Assembly: GCA_040391605.1 (NCBI GenBank)
Contig: JBEBXK010000005.1
Location: forward strand, 62,001 to 126,000
Reading direction: 5' to 3'
Origin: Vulgatibacter incomptus_A
GTDB lineage: Bacteria > Myxococcota > Myxococcia > Myxococcales > Vulgatibacteraceae
Length of the DNA stretch: 64,000 nt
Each line of letters begins with the position of its first letter. Position 1 is the stretch's first letter. Shown here one piece after another: positions 45,485 to 57,664 of this stretch. The translations under genes and the position numbers were made by a program. The notes under the pieces are model-generated. The model worked only from the letters and a program-made list of their open reading frames with translations, was not told the origin of the DNA and ran no database searches.

Positions 45485-45534
45485 CAATCTACCAGCGTGG
45501 TGCTCCAGCCAGCCTGGGGACTCTCCAGTTTGAT

Positions 45535-45621
45535 TTACCGATCGGGACATTTCGCGCCGTGAACTCGCCTGAATGCTGGTGCCCTTCGGGATTGAACGGC
45601 TATTATGTCCCGGTCGGGTAA
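45535..45621. promoter_or_regulatory. Paired operator-like repeats upstream of hipBST
   Basis: Two sites in opposite orientation: 45535-45550 (TTACCGATCGGGACAT) and 45605-45621 (ATGTCCCGGTCGGGTAA). The reverse complement of the second equals the first apart from one extra base and one substitution. Each is itself near-palindromic (CCGATCGG; CCCG-GT-CGGG). The right site overlaps a possible -10 TATTAT (45601-45606). This matches autoregulation by a HipB-type repressor binding two operators, inferred rather than shown. Confidence 0.6.
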
Positions 45622-45642
45622 TTTTCCGGGAACGGAGGGCCG

Positions 45643-45879
45643 GTGGACACCGCGAGCCAGGACCAAGAGCCGATCGGCTCCTTCGTGCGGGCGCGTCGGA
45701 GGGCGAATCGGCTGACCCAGACCGAGCTGGCCGAGCTGGCTGGCGTGGGCCTGCGTTTTGTCGTCGAGTTGGAGCGTGCGAAGCCCACCTTGCGGATGGA
45801 CAAGGTCAACGCCGTGCTCCACGTCTTCGGGATGAGGCTGGGCGTGGTCCAAGCTGGGCGCGTGAAGGGTGAACCGTGA
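45643..45879 (+). CDS. hipB: HipB-type Xre antitoxin / repressor
   Basis: 78 residues. Residues about 12-65 form an Xre helix-turn-helix ('RRRANRLTQTELAELAGVGLRFVVELERAK', recognition helix near 33-45). In HipBST systems HipB binds the promoter and forms a complex with HipS and HipT. GTG start, overlapping by 4 bases (GTGA) with the next start. The N-terminus is short and acidic. The operator-like repeats upstream support autoregulation. Confidence 0.85.
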   Translation: MDTASQDQEPIGSFVRARRRANRLTQTELAELAGVGLRFVVELERAKPTLRMDKVNAVLHVFGMRLGVVQAGRVKGEP

Positions 45880-46211
45880 GGGCGCGTAAGGGGATCGTTC
45901 GATTGGACGGCGAACGCGTCGGATGGCTCGAGGAGACCGAAGCGGGCTCCCGGTTCACCTACGATGAAGCGTGGATGCAGCGTCCCGACGCGACGGCCGT
46001 CTCCCTCACGCTTCCGCTACGATCGGAGCCCTACGAATCGAGGGGCCTCCTGCCGTTCTTCGAGAACCTCCTCCCGGAGGGATGGCTCCTCGAGCTGGCC
46101 ACCCAAAAACTTCATATCTCCGAAAGTGATCCTTTCGGACTCCTCCTCGCCACTTGCGCCGACTGTATCGGTGCGGTGGAGATCGTTCCATCTCAGGAAG
46201 ACGAGCAGTGA
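45876..46211 (+). CDS. hipS: HipS antitoxin (HipA N-subdomain-1 as a separate protein)
   Basis: 111 residues, corresponding to the N-terminal subdomain of HipA: 'SRFTYDEAW', 'AVSLTLPLR', 'GLLPFFENLLPEGW' (58-71 region, Trp70), 'DPFGLLLAT' and 'CIGAVEIVP'. In the described HipBST system of enteropathogenic E. coli, HipS is the antitoxin that inhibits the HipT kinase, with a conserved Trp near its active site; Trp70 is the candidate here. Overlaps hipB and hipT by 4 bases each (GTGA). Confidence 0.83.
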   Translation: MRARKGIVRLDGERVGWLEETEAGSRFTYDEAWMQRPDATAVSLTLPLRSEPYESRGLLPFFENLLPEGWLLELATQKLHISESDPFGLLLATCADCIGAVEIVPSQEDEQ

Positions 46212-47131
46212 GCTGTCTGATCTGCCTGCGAGATGCGGGTGGCGAACTCTATCACTCAAAGTGTGCAAGGCAGGTCTTCGGCCGGAACGCGGTCCCCAGC
46301 CTCGATCTCGATCAGGCGAAGCTCCAGACCCTGGCTCTGGCGATGGCGGGGCGCGCGACGCTCACCGGTGTCCAGCGGAAGATCTCCCTCGGCATCTCGG
46401 TGGGGCGGGGCGCGGCGCTCCACGTGGTGGGCGAGGGCGGGAGCTTCATCCTGAAACCCCAGGCCAGCGGCTTTCCGAACGTGCCCGAGAACGAGCACCT
46501 CACCATGCGGATGGCCGAGGCCTTCGGCATCGAGACAGCGCTCTGCGCCCTCGTGCGAATGGAGGATGGATCCTTCGCCTACCTGGTGCGCCGCTTCGAC
46601 CGTACGCTCGACGGGAAGAAACGCCGGCAAGAGGATTTCTGCCAACTCGCGGGCCTCGTCTCGCGACAGAAGTACAGTGGGTCAGCCGAGCTCTGCGTTC
46701 GGATCGTGAGGCGCTACGCAGCCGAACCATTGGTCCAGCTCCTGGAGCTCTACCGACGTCTCATTTTCATCTGGTGGACCGGTAACGGCGATATGCATCT
46801 GAAGAACTTCTCGATCCTGATCCGCGAGGACGGCGTCCCCCGCCTCTCACCCGCCTACGACATGCTGAGCACGCGGCTCTTCCTCCCGAAGGACGACCTG
46901 GCGCTGTCGATTGGCGGCAAGCGTGATCGATTCACGCAGAAGAAATGGAGAGAGCTCGCAGCCTACATGGAGCTCCCTCCAAGCGCCGCCGCGCGAGTCC
47001 ACCGCTCCGTAGCGACCAGCCTCGACGAGCTCCTCGCCATCGTAGGTGCGTCGCCTCTCCCCGCAGCCGATCGGGCCGCTTACGAGAAGCTCCTGCGACG
47101 CCGCGCCGTGGAGCTGACTCGAGGGCACTGA
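46208..47131 (+). CDS. hipT: HipT serine/threonine kinase toxin
   Basis: 307 residues, HipA kinase core without the N-terminal subdomain. Seen: Gly-rich loop region 'TGVQRKISLGIS' with Ser60/Ser64 as autophosphorylation candidates, ATP Lys83 (FILKP), 'RRFDR', QEDF (141-144), catalytic 'GNGDMHLKN' (Asp195, Asn200) and metal Asp218 in 'PAYDML'. The E. coli HipT phosphorylates tryptophanyl-tRNA synthetase. An N-terminal Cys3-x2-Cys6...His16-x2-Cys19 could be a small zinc site. GTG at 46208 gives a GTGA overlap with hipS. Confidence 0.87.
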   Translation: MSCLICLRDAGGELYHSKCARQVFGRNAVPSLDLDQAKLQTLALAMAGRATLTGVQRKISLGISVGRGAALHVVGEGGSFILKPQASGFPNVPENEHLTMRMAEAFGIETALCALVRMEDGSFAYLVRRFDRTLDGKKRRQEDFCQLAGLVSRQKYSGSAELCVRIVRRYAAEPLVQLLELYRRLIFIWWTGNGDMHLKNFSILIREDGVPRLSPAYDMLSTRLFLPKDDLALSIGGKRDRFTQKKWRELAAYMELPPSAAARVHRSVATSLDELLAIVGASPLPAADRAAYEKLLRRRAVELTRGH

Positions 47132-47324
47132 AGGGGCAGCGCCAGTCTGCGCCGCGACAGACTCAACGAGCTGCTCGAAAAGGCCTGCGCATAGAACGAT
47201 CATCCTCGATCCCCCGATTGCGCTACCCTCATCGGCTGCATGAGGTCCGTCGCCGCGAGAAGGCGCAGACCGGTTGCCCAGCGAATCCTCGAGCGCCCAA
47301 AGGACCCCGACGTAAGGCTTCACG

Positions 47325-48221
47325 CTATCCCAGCGCTTCGACGAGGGCGACGAGCTGGGGGCGTAGATCGTCGTAGCGGACCTTGCCCCAGGCGAAGCTC
47401 TCGGTGCCGTGGAGGCCCTGGACCTGGTTGAGGCGGAGACGGGTGTCGAAGGTCGCCGCCGTCACCGAGATCGGCTCTTCGATGACGGCGATGGTGGCCT
47501 GCTCCTCCAGCTCGCGGAGGAGGCCCTTCTTGTCGGAGGGGGAGATCATCTTGCCCAGGCGAAGCACCAGGATCTGTGGGTGGTCGCGCTCGGCGTCGAC
47601 CAGATGTTTGCGCAGCTCCGCCTCCCGGCTGCGCGCCTCTTCGTCGTATCGATCGATGGTCGCGGCGAGACTGGACGGCTCGTGGCCCTGACACAGGGCC
47701 GTCGAGAGATCCCGGAGGAATGATTCGTGCCCGCCGGGGTGGGCGTCGCGGCTCCAATCGATGGCCCGCGCCAGCCGGAGCCCCCTGGGGCTGGAGACGA
47801 AGCCCTGGCCCGGGGCGTCGATGGCCCGCCCGTCTTCGTCGGCCTCGGGGTAGGGCGGCCGGCCGCCCAGCAGGAACTTCACCGCGGAGATCAGCCCGTC
47901 GAAGTCCGCGTGGGCGAAGAGGTGCTCCACCGGCCCGATGGCCTCCACCAGCTCAGGCGTGACGAGTTGGGGACAGGCCGGGGCCACGCTCTTGTCCACG
48001 AGGAGGAAGCGGGGATCGCCGTCATAGCGGCCCCAGGCCGGATGGGGGTGGTGGTCGATCCACTGGGCCAGCCGCAGGCCCAACGTCTCGATGAAGGGGA
48101 GGGTCGACTTCTCGAAGCGATCGCCGGCGGCGAAGGCCAGGTCGAGGGTGACCACCCTGCCGTCCAGGGGCGGCCGCGGGAGCTGCTTGGGAGATTGCAC
48201 GAATCGCAGAGCGGGGTTCAC
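47325..48221 (-). CDS. DHH-family phosphoesterase-like protein
   Basis: 298 residues from a GTG at 48221; an ATG at 48263 would add 14. 'QWIDHHPHPAW' resembles the DHH motif III and 'LFAHADFDGLISAVKFL' the HxDxD(G) motif I of DHH phosphoesterases (RecJ, NrnA), although motif order and a weak start leave the exact enzyme unclear. It might hydrolyse short oligonucleotides or a nucleotide. The start lies in the left copy of a duplicated divergent promoter; the right copy has lost the equivalent GTG, which favours the GTG as the ancestral start. Confidence 0.7.
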   Translation of the reverse strand: MNPALRFVQSPKQLPRPPLDGRVVTLDLAFAAGDRFEKSTLPFIETLGLRLAQWIDHHPHPAWGRYDGDPRFLLVDKSVAPACPQLVTPELVEAIGPVEHLFAHADFDGLISAVKFLLGGRPPYPEADEDGRAIDAPGQGFVSSPRGLRLARAIDWSRDAHPGGHESFLRDLSTALCQGHEPSSLAATIDRYDEEARSREAELRKHLVDAERDHPQILVLRLGKMISPSDKKGLLRELEEQATIAVIEEPISVTAATFDTRLRLNQVQGLHGTESFAWGKVRYDDLRPQLVALVEALG

Positions 48222-48410
48222 GGCGGCACCATACAGGCCGGCTCGATCATTCCACAGCGCCATCGCCTGATTCGCGCCGCCCGCTCGGCGGCTCGTTGCC
48301 CCGGACCCGACGCCGGGCGAGTCTGGCTGTCGCATAGGAGACTCCCCCGACCCGACGAGCGGGAGACTTTTCGAGGTCCCCTAGAGCCTCCTCCTCCCCA
48401 TCTGAAATCT
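48176..48410 (+). repeat. Left copy of 235-bp direct repeat (divergent DHH/lon promoter)
   Basis: Aligns without large gaps to 49269-49505 at a constant offset of 1093 bases, with an identical 20-base block at 48244-48263. It covers the start of the DHH-like gene and, on its right, a decayed copy of the lon start. Confidence 0.88.
48327..48410 (+). pseudogene. Decayed 5' fragment of lon
   Basis: Bases 48327-48410 align with the first ~28 codons of lon (49420 onward). The initiator ATG is CTG here, the second in-frame ATG (codon 4) is AGG, and an extra T after codon 13 shifts the frame, giving a TAG-containing alternative frame. It cannot make a Lon N-terminus. It is the reciprocal loss to the DHH remnant in the right copy. 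Confidence 0.82.
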
Positions 48411-48600
48411 CCCTGGAATAGCGGCAACATCACCCGTTCCTGCGCCTGCGGCTGTACTCCTGCTCTCCTCCACGGTAGCCTTCTCGTTGGTCGCACGTAG
48501 ATGGCGCGAGGGCAGGATGAGAGGCGCCAGCGTCGGTTTCAATGGTTCACGTGGTATTCATCCGACGAGAACCTCCTGGCCATGATTTGAAAGGAGTTCT

Positions 48601-48972
48601 ATGGCAACGAACTACGGAAGCATGCCTGGCGGCGTAGCCTCAATCCTCGCGTTATTGATCGTCGCATCCGTGCCTTTCACATTGTCGTGCCATCCCATCT
48701 ATACCCTCGAGGTGAAGAAGATCGGAGACGGAGCGGGTCGGGTGGTCGATTCGCTCGTATTATCTCATGGGTATGAGAATCTCGACTGTGGCACCTTCTG
48801 CAGAGAGAGTCACGTTAGTCGAAAGGTAACGCTTGTCGCGCAACCAGATTCGGTGTCGGTGTTTGACGAATGGTCTGGATGCGATTCGGTTTCGGCTAAA
48901 GGCTGCCACCTTCGAGTAGATCGTGATCGCGTTGTGGTGGCGAAGTTCGACTTCGTCACTCCGGAAGAGTGA
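48601..48972 (+). CDS. Small lipoprotein with InlB-B/Flg_new_2-like repeat
   Basis: 123 residues; lipobox TLSC (Cys30) after a 29-residue signal peptide. The mature part fits the 'bacterial repeat' pattern: 'VKKIGDGAGRVVDSL', then 'DCGTFCRESHVSRKVTLVAQPDSVSVFDEWSGCD', ending 'DRVVVAKFDF'. Such repeats form small beta domains on surface proteins. AAGGAG precedes the ATG. AT-rich with rarer codons, unlike its neighbours. It is the only gene in an insert between two copies of the lon promoter repeat. Function unknown. Confidence 0.8.
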   Translation: MATNYGSMPGGVASILALLIVASVPFTLSCHPIYTLEVKKIGDGAGRVVDSLVLSHGYENLDCGTFCRESHVSRKVTLVAQPDSVSVFDEWSGCDSVSAKGCHLRVDRDRVVVAKFDFVTPEE

Positions 48973-49268
48973 CCATGCGGCGGCAGTCGTGAGTGGGAGG
49001 GGCTGGGCTTGGCATTGCCGCGACGGGTGCTGCCGGGAAGGTTGAAGAAGTGACCACCACCGCGTTCGGATTGGCTGCATCGGTCATGGATAACTGAGAG
49101 GGTCGCGTGTTCGGTCAGACCTCCTCCGCGAGGATCTCGTGGGTGTCTCGTATGGTCTCGGATACGTCGGCAGGTTCGCGATCGGCAAGGAGTGGTGGAC
49201 GGTAGTGGATCGCTTCGGGCTGGGAGTGGCCGCTACTGCGACGGTGGTGGGGACCAGCCGAAGTCGCA
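48973..49268. other. Gene-free stretch of the insert
   Basis: 296 bases between the small lipoprotein gene and the right repeat copy. No reading frame with plausible codon usage or ribosome site, and no transposase or integrase remnant. Confidence 0.5.
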
Positions 49269-49419
49269 GCGGGAGCCGCTTGGGTGATTGCGCGAATCCG
49301 AGGCCGGGAATCCGGCGGCGCCCTGCAGGTGGGCCCGATCATTCCACAGCGCCATCCCCGGATTCGCGCCCGCCCGCTCGGCGGCTTGTTGACCCGGGCC
49401 TGGCGCCGGGCGAGTCTGC

Positions 49420-51852
<2,433 letters not shown>

Positions 51853-51966
51853 AGGAAAGAGGACGGCTGATGCGTCTGAGGGATAAGATCGGGCTCGACC
51901 TCGCCGGGACGAGCTGCGATGAGGTGAGAACGAGCCCTTAGGTAGCGGCAGTGGCAAGGGGTTGGA

Positions 51967-52679
51967 ATGGTGCAGATTAACCAGGCGCTCCGCGAGCTGG
52001 CGCTGAAGATCGTCTACTACGGCCCCGCCTTGAGCGGGAAGACGACCAATCTGATCTCGCTTCACGAGCGCGTGTCGCCCGAGGTCCGGGGGCGTCTGCT
52101 CACCGTGGACACCAAGGACGATCGCACCCTCTTCTTCGACATGCTCCCGGTCTTCTTCCGGTCGAGCAACGATCTCAAGGTCAAGCTCAAGCTCTATACG
52201 GTGCCCGGCCAGGTGATCCACGCGGCCACGCGGAGGCTGGTGCTGCAGGGAGCGGACGGCGTCGTTTTCGTCGCCGACGCCCAGCGGAACGCCAGCTCCG
52301 CCAACAACGACGCCTGGCGCAATCTGATGGACGATCTCCGCGCCAACGGCCTCGACCCGCACTCGATGCCGATGGTGATCCAATTCAACAAGATGGATCT
52401 CCCCGAGATCAAATCCAACGCAGAGATCGAGGACTCGCGCACCAAGGGGAAGGAGCCGGTGTTCTGCGCCGTGGCCGTACGAGGGGAGGGCGTGGTGGAG
52501 ACCCTGCATGGGCTGCTCCAGCTCACCTACCGCGATCTCGACGCGAAGTACGGGTTGGGATCGAAGTTCAAGCTCGACGAGGCGGAGTTCCTCGGCGAGA
52601 TCTTCCGCAGCATGGACGTGGCCGTGGCCGACGGTGTCGCGGTGGAGTCGAAGTCTACGGTGGTGGGGGGACGCGGACG

Positions 52680-52683
<4 letters not shown>
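51967..52683 (+). CDS. MglA-like Ras superfamily GTPase
   Basis: 238 residues. P-loop GPALSGKTTN (19-28, Lys25), switch region 'DDRTLFFDMLP' with MglA-type DRTLFFD, 'YTVPGQ' (G3) and NKMD (141-144, guanine specificity). MglA controls motility polarity in myxobacteria; this paralogue has a ~40-residue C-terminal extension ('DAKYGLGSKFKLDEAEFLGE') not in MglA (195 residues), and no MglB GAP gene lies nearby. Its last codons overlap the PocR kinase start by 4 bases (ATGA), so GTPase and kinase probably work together. A role in polarity or signalling is inferred. Confidence 0.88.
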
Positions 52684-54072
<1,389 letters not shown>

Positions 54073-54095
<23 letters not shown>

Positions 54096-55065
54096 ACGCC
54101 GGCCTCCCAGGGGCGAGTTCGAGCGGATCTCCCTCTTCACCCGAGCCTTTGCCGACGCGGGGCCCGACGTGATCGCCGGGCCTGGGGACGACTGCGCCCT
54201 CACCCGACCGGCGCCAGGTTGGCTCCTGGTCTCTAAGGTCGATCAGATCGTGGAGGGCGTGCACTTCAGCGGCGCCTTCCGGCCCGAGGAGATCGGGCAT
54301 AAGGCCCTGGCGGTGGCCCTCTCGGATCTCGCCGCCGCCGGCGCGATCCCCCGCTGGTTCCTGGTGGCTCTCGCCATGCCCGAAGGGGTGGAAGATCGCT
54401 TCCTCTCCCGTCTCGCCATGGGGATGAGCCGCCTCGCTTCCCAGGCGCGCGTCTCCCTGGTGGGTGGCAACTTCAGCCGGGCCTCCGAGCTCTCCCTCAC
54501 CGTCACCACCCTGGGCGAGGCTCGGCCGGAGCACGCCCTGCGCCGCAGCGGCGCCTCCCCCGGCGACGCGCTCCTGCTCACCGGCAGCCTGGGGGGCGCG
54601 GCCCTGGGCCTGCGTCGCCTGGCTGAAGGCTCGGCGCGGCGGAGCTCCGCGGCGGTGCGGGCCCAGCTCACGCCGACGCCGCGGCTGGAGGTAGGGGCGA
54701 TCGCCGGCCGTTACGCCGCCGCGGGTATCGATCTCTCCGATGGCCTCCTCCAGGACCTCGGCCACCTCTGCGAGAGGAGCGAGGTCGGCGCGGAGCTGGA
54801 GCTGGCGGCGATCCCCATGGCCCGGGAGGTGCGGGCCCTCGGCGCCGAGGCATCTCTTCCGTTGGCGCTGCGAGGCGGCGAGGACTACGAGCTCCTTTTT
54901 GCCGTGCCGCAGGCCAGGGTAGCGCCCTTCGTTCGGGCCGCGGCCCGCCGGGGCCAGATCCTCAGCCGCATCGGCCGAGTGGTCGAGGGCCACGCGTTGC
55001 GGCTCCTCGGCCCGGACGGCCCGATCCCCCTCCCGGATCGCAAGGGCTGGGATCACTTCGGCTGA
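54073..55065 (+). CDS. thiL: Thiamine-monophosphate kinase
   Basis: 330 residues. Phosphorylates TMP to thiamine pyrophosphate, the last step of that route. Markers: 'AGPGDDCALT' and 'SKVDQIVEGVHF' (N-terminal metal/ATP half), 'KALAVALSDLAAAGAIPRW' (ThiL signature), 'GGNFSRASELSLTVT', 'DLSDGLLQDLGHL' and C-terminal 'GGEDYELLFAVP'. Length is typical. If the ATG at 54073 is right it overlaps the kinase gene by 23 bases; a later start is possible but would cut the N-terminus close to conserved sequence. Confidence 0.9.
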
Positions 55066-55074
55066 TCCGAGTGC

Positions 55075-56691
55075 ATGGCGGCGCCGACCGCCTGGTCCGC
55101 CAGGGAAATTGCGTTCAGCCGGGGCTCGACTACGATCGCGCGGATCATGTCAGCGGCCGCTACTTCCCAGAGATCCGATCTCGAGATGGATCCCGACCAT
55201 CCCCATGGATCGGGTGATCCCGCCATCGGCGACGCCGCTCCGCCGGACGATGTCCCCGTCGGTGCGCTCTCTGGCGGGACGTCCCGGCAGAACGGGACCC
55301 CGGCCGCCATCGGGACGCTCCCCGACGAGATCGGCCGAGGGCGCGGGGATCGGATCCCAGCCGACTCCCGCCATGGCGAGCCGCGCCGTTCGTCCGTCGA
55401 TCGAGTCGAAGGCTCCAGGGATCCCTTCCTGGTCCCGCTGCAGAGCAAGCTCTTCCTCGCGTTTCTGCCCCTGGGCCTCGCGCTCTTCGCCCTGGGCCGC
55501 AGCGAGGGGATCACCTGGCTCGTGGGCTCGAGCCCCTGGGCCGTGTGGTTCCTCGCCGGCGTCACCAGCATCCTCTTCGGCGCCCTCCTCACCTACGTCG
55601 CCGCCGGGGTGGCACGGGTACCGGTGCTGCGGCGATCGGCCCTGGAGATCGCGAGGGGCGATCTGGCCCGCTCCGCCGAGACCGCCACCCGGCGCGCCAG
55701 GCTCCCCGACGAGATCGACGAGCTGGCCCACTCCATCGTGGTGATGCGCGAGAGCCTGCGGGAGCTGGTGGGCCATACCCAGCGCACCTCCCGCAGGGTC
55801 GCCGACTCCGCCAGCGGCCTCGGCAGCACCGCCGCCGGCGTGGCCTCCTCCGCCAGCGAGGTCGCGGTCTCGATCGACCGAATCGCCGTCGGCGCCGGCG
55901 AGCAGGACCGCCTGGTGGGGGACGCCTCCCGAATCATCTCCCGCATGGCAGCCTCCATCGATCATACGGCGTCGTCCGCCGAGGAGGCCGCACGCTCCTC
56001 CGCCGAGACCGCCCGCGCCGCCGCAGGGGGGAGCGACGTGGCCCGCCTCGCCGGCGCCAAGGTCCGCAAGGTCTTCGAGCGGATCGAGGCCGCCTCCGAT
56101 CAGGTCTTCGCCTTCGGCGCCAAGACCCATGAGATCGGGCAGATCGTCCGGGCGATGACCCGGATCGCCCAGGCCACCAAGCTGCTGGCCATCAACGCCT
56201 CCATCGAAGCGGCGCGGGCAGGGGAGTACGGAAGGGGCTTCGCGGTGGTCGCCGAAGAGGTGCGGCTCCTGGCCGAGTCTTCCGGGCGATCGGCGGAACA
56301 GATCAGCGGCCTCGCCCAGGAGATCGACGCGCGCTCCACCTCGGTGATCGCCGCCATGCGCGAAGGGATCGAGGAGCTCGACGAAGGCCGCGTCGATCTC
56401 GACTCGATCCTGCGGGCCCTCGAGGAGATCAGCCGGACCTCCCGCCAGCACGTGGAGAAGGTCGCCTCCATCAGCGAGGCGGCGCGGGAGCAGCGCCGCG
56501 GCTCGGAGGAGATGGTGGCGGCCATCCGCGACATCAAGGGGGTCGCCCAGGCCAACGTGCGCTCGTCGGGCGAGGTCGCCTCCTCCATCGAGGAGCAGAC
56601 CGAGGCGATGAAGGAGATGGCCGGGGCCGCCAAGGAGCTGGCGCATCTCGCGGTGGAGCTGCAGACCATCGTCAGCAGGTTCAGGCTCTAA
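55075..56691 (+). CDS. Methyl-accepting chemotaxis protein with minimal periplasmic part
   Basis: 538 residues from the first ATG; ATGs at 55147 and 55186 are also possible because the first ~110 residues are disordered, Pro/Gly/Asp-rich. Two transmembrane helices (about 125-142 and 150-175) are separated by only a short loop, so there is no periplasmic sensor domain. A HAMP-like segment ('ARGDLARSAETAT') is followed by the long coiled-coil signalling domain with the hairpin 'QATKLLAINASIEAARAGEYGRGFAVVAEEVRLLAE'. First gene of an mcp-cheW-cheY-cheA cluster, 9 bases after thiL. Confidence 0.88.
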   Translation: MAAPTAWSAREIAFSRGSTTIARIMSAAATSQRSDLEMDPDHPHGSGDPAIGDAAPPDDVPVGALSGGTSRQNGTPAAIGTLPDEIGRGRGDRIPADSRHGEPRRSSVDRVEGSRDPFLVPLQSKLFLAFLPLGLALFALGRSEGITWLVGSSPWAVWFLAGVTSILFGALLTYVAAGVARVPVLRRSALEIARGDLARSAETATRRARLPDEIDELAHSIVVMRESLRELVGHTQRTSRRVADSASGLGSTAAGVASSASEVAVSIDRIAVGAGEQDRLVGDASRIISRMAASIDHTASSAEEAARSSAETARAAAGGSDVARLAGAKVRKVFERIEAASDQVFAFGAKTHEIGQIVRAMTRIAQATKLLAINASIEAARAGEYGRGFAVVAEEVRLLAESSGRSAEQISGLAQEIDARSTSVIAAMREGIEELDEGRVDLDSILRALEEISRTSRQHVEKVASISEAAREQRRGSEEMVAAIRDIKGVAQANVRSSGEVASSIEEQTEAMKEMAGAAKELAHLAVELQTIVSRFRL

Positions 56692-56694
56692 GCC

Positions 56695-57279
56695 ATGGAC
56701 CTCGTCCGAACGATCGAGGCGGCTGGCGCCCTGGAGGGAGAGGCCGTCCTCGCCAGGCTTCAGCTCGCGCTGGCGCCCCGCGACGGGGGCGGGGGGGAAG
56801 GGGAGACGCCGCCGGATGATGCAAGACTCTGCGTCCGGAGCGGGGCGTCGCTCTTTGCCTTGCCGCTCCGGCAGACGCGGGAGGTGGCCGCCCCGCCTGC
56901 GATGATCAGCCGGATCCCTCGGATGGCGCCGCCGATCCTCGGGGCGATCAGCCTCAGGGGCAGGGTGGCGGTGCTGACCGACCTCGCGGGCCTCCTCGGG
57001 CAATCACTCAGAGTATCAGGCGAAACGATCGACGGTGGTGGCTTCGATGACGACCTCGCTCGGGTGGTGCTCCTCGAAGGCGCCGCGGTCGCCCTGCGGG
57101 TGGACGAGGTCCGGGGCATCGCCGCCGCCTCCGCCCTCAAACCGATCGCCGGCCTCGAGATCCTCGATCCCAAAGACCTCATCGAGAGGGTGGAGCGGCT
57201 CCTCACGTCGCGCCGCCCCTACCGCCCTGGCATGGGAGCGAAGAACCTTGCATATGGATCCGAAGACCCGTCCCCCTAA
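56695..57279 (+). CDS. cheW: CheW-like coupling protein
   Basis: 194 residues. CheW beta-barrel: 'LCVRSGASLFALPLRQTREVAAPPAMISRIPRMAPPILGAISLRGRVAVLTDL' covers the two SH3-like sheets, and 'VVLLEGAAVALRVDEVRGI' with 'IAGLEILDPKDLI' closes the fold. Links receptor and CheA. The C-terminal ~25 residues are extra. Three bases after the receptor stop. Confidence 0.85.
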   Translation: MDLVRTIEAAGALEGEAVLARLQLALAPRDGGGGEGETPPDDARLCVRSGASLFALPLRQTREVAAPPAMISRIPRMAPPILGAISLRGRVAVLTDLAGLLGQSLRVSGETIDGGGFDDDLARVVLLEGAAVALRVDEVRGIAAASALKPIAGLEILDPKDLIERVERLLTSRRPYRPGMGAKNLAYGSEDPSP

Positions 57280-57292
57280 CCCCGGAGCCTCC

Positions 57293-57664
57293 ATGGCCAA
57301 GCGTGTCCTGATCGTCGATGACGCCGTGTCGATGCGAGCCCAGCTTCGAGACATCTTCACCGAAGCCGGCTTCGAGGTAGTCGGCGAGGCCACCCATGGC
57401 CTCGACGCCGTCGATCTCTACGTGTCGCTGCGCCCGGATCTGATCACCATGGACGTCGTGATGCCCTATAAGAACGGCATCGAGGCCACGCGCGAGATCC
57501 TGGCGATCGATCGCCGCGCCGTGGTCCTGATCTGCTCGGCCCTGGGCCAGGAGCCGCTGGTGATGGAGGCGATCGAGGCAGGCGCCAGCGACTTCGTCCT
57601 CAAGCCCTTCCACCCCGAGCAGGTCCTCGACGCCGTGGGCAAGCTCCTGGGCGCCACCGCCTAG
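57293..57664 (+). CDS. cheY: CheY-like response regulator
   Basis: 123 residues, a lone receiver domain. Acidic pocket 'VDDAVSM' (Asp9, Asp10), phospho-acceptor Asp54 in 'ITMDVVMP', switch Ser82 in 'ICSALGQ', and Lys104 in 'FVLKPFHP'. Output partner: the flagellar or gliding motor, or another protein. GGAG precedes the ATG. The next gene starts immediately after its stop. Confidence 0.93.
   Translation: MAKRVLIVDDAVSMRAQLRDIFTEAGFEVVGEATHGLDAVDLYVSLRPDLITMDVVMPYKNGIEATREILAIDRRAVVLICSALGQEPLVMEAIEAGASDFVLKPFHPEQVLDAVGKLLGATA

Noticed and set aside
48601..48972. Sixth member of the Cys-rich lipoprotein family
   Set aside because: Its mature domain follows the bacterial-repeat (InlB-B/Flg_new_2-like) pattern with few cysteines, unlike the five-member family.
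48411..49268. Insertion sequence or prophage remnant
   Set aside because: The insert is AT-richer and flanked by repeats, but has no transposase, no short terminal inverted repeats and no integrase; the repeats are much longer than target duplications.
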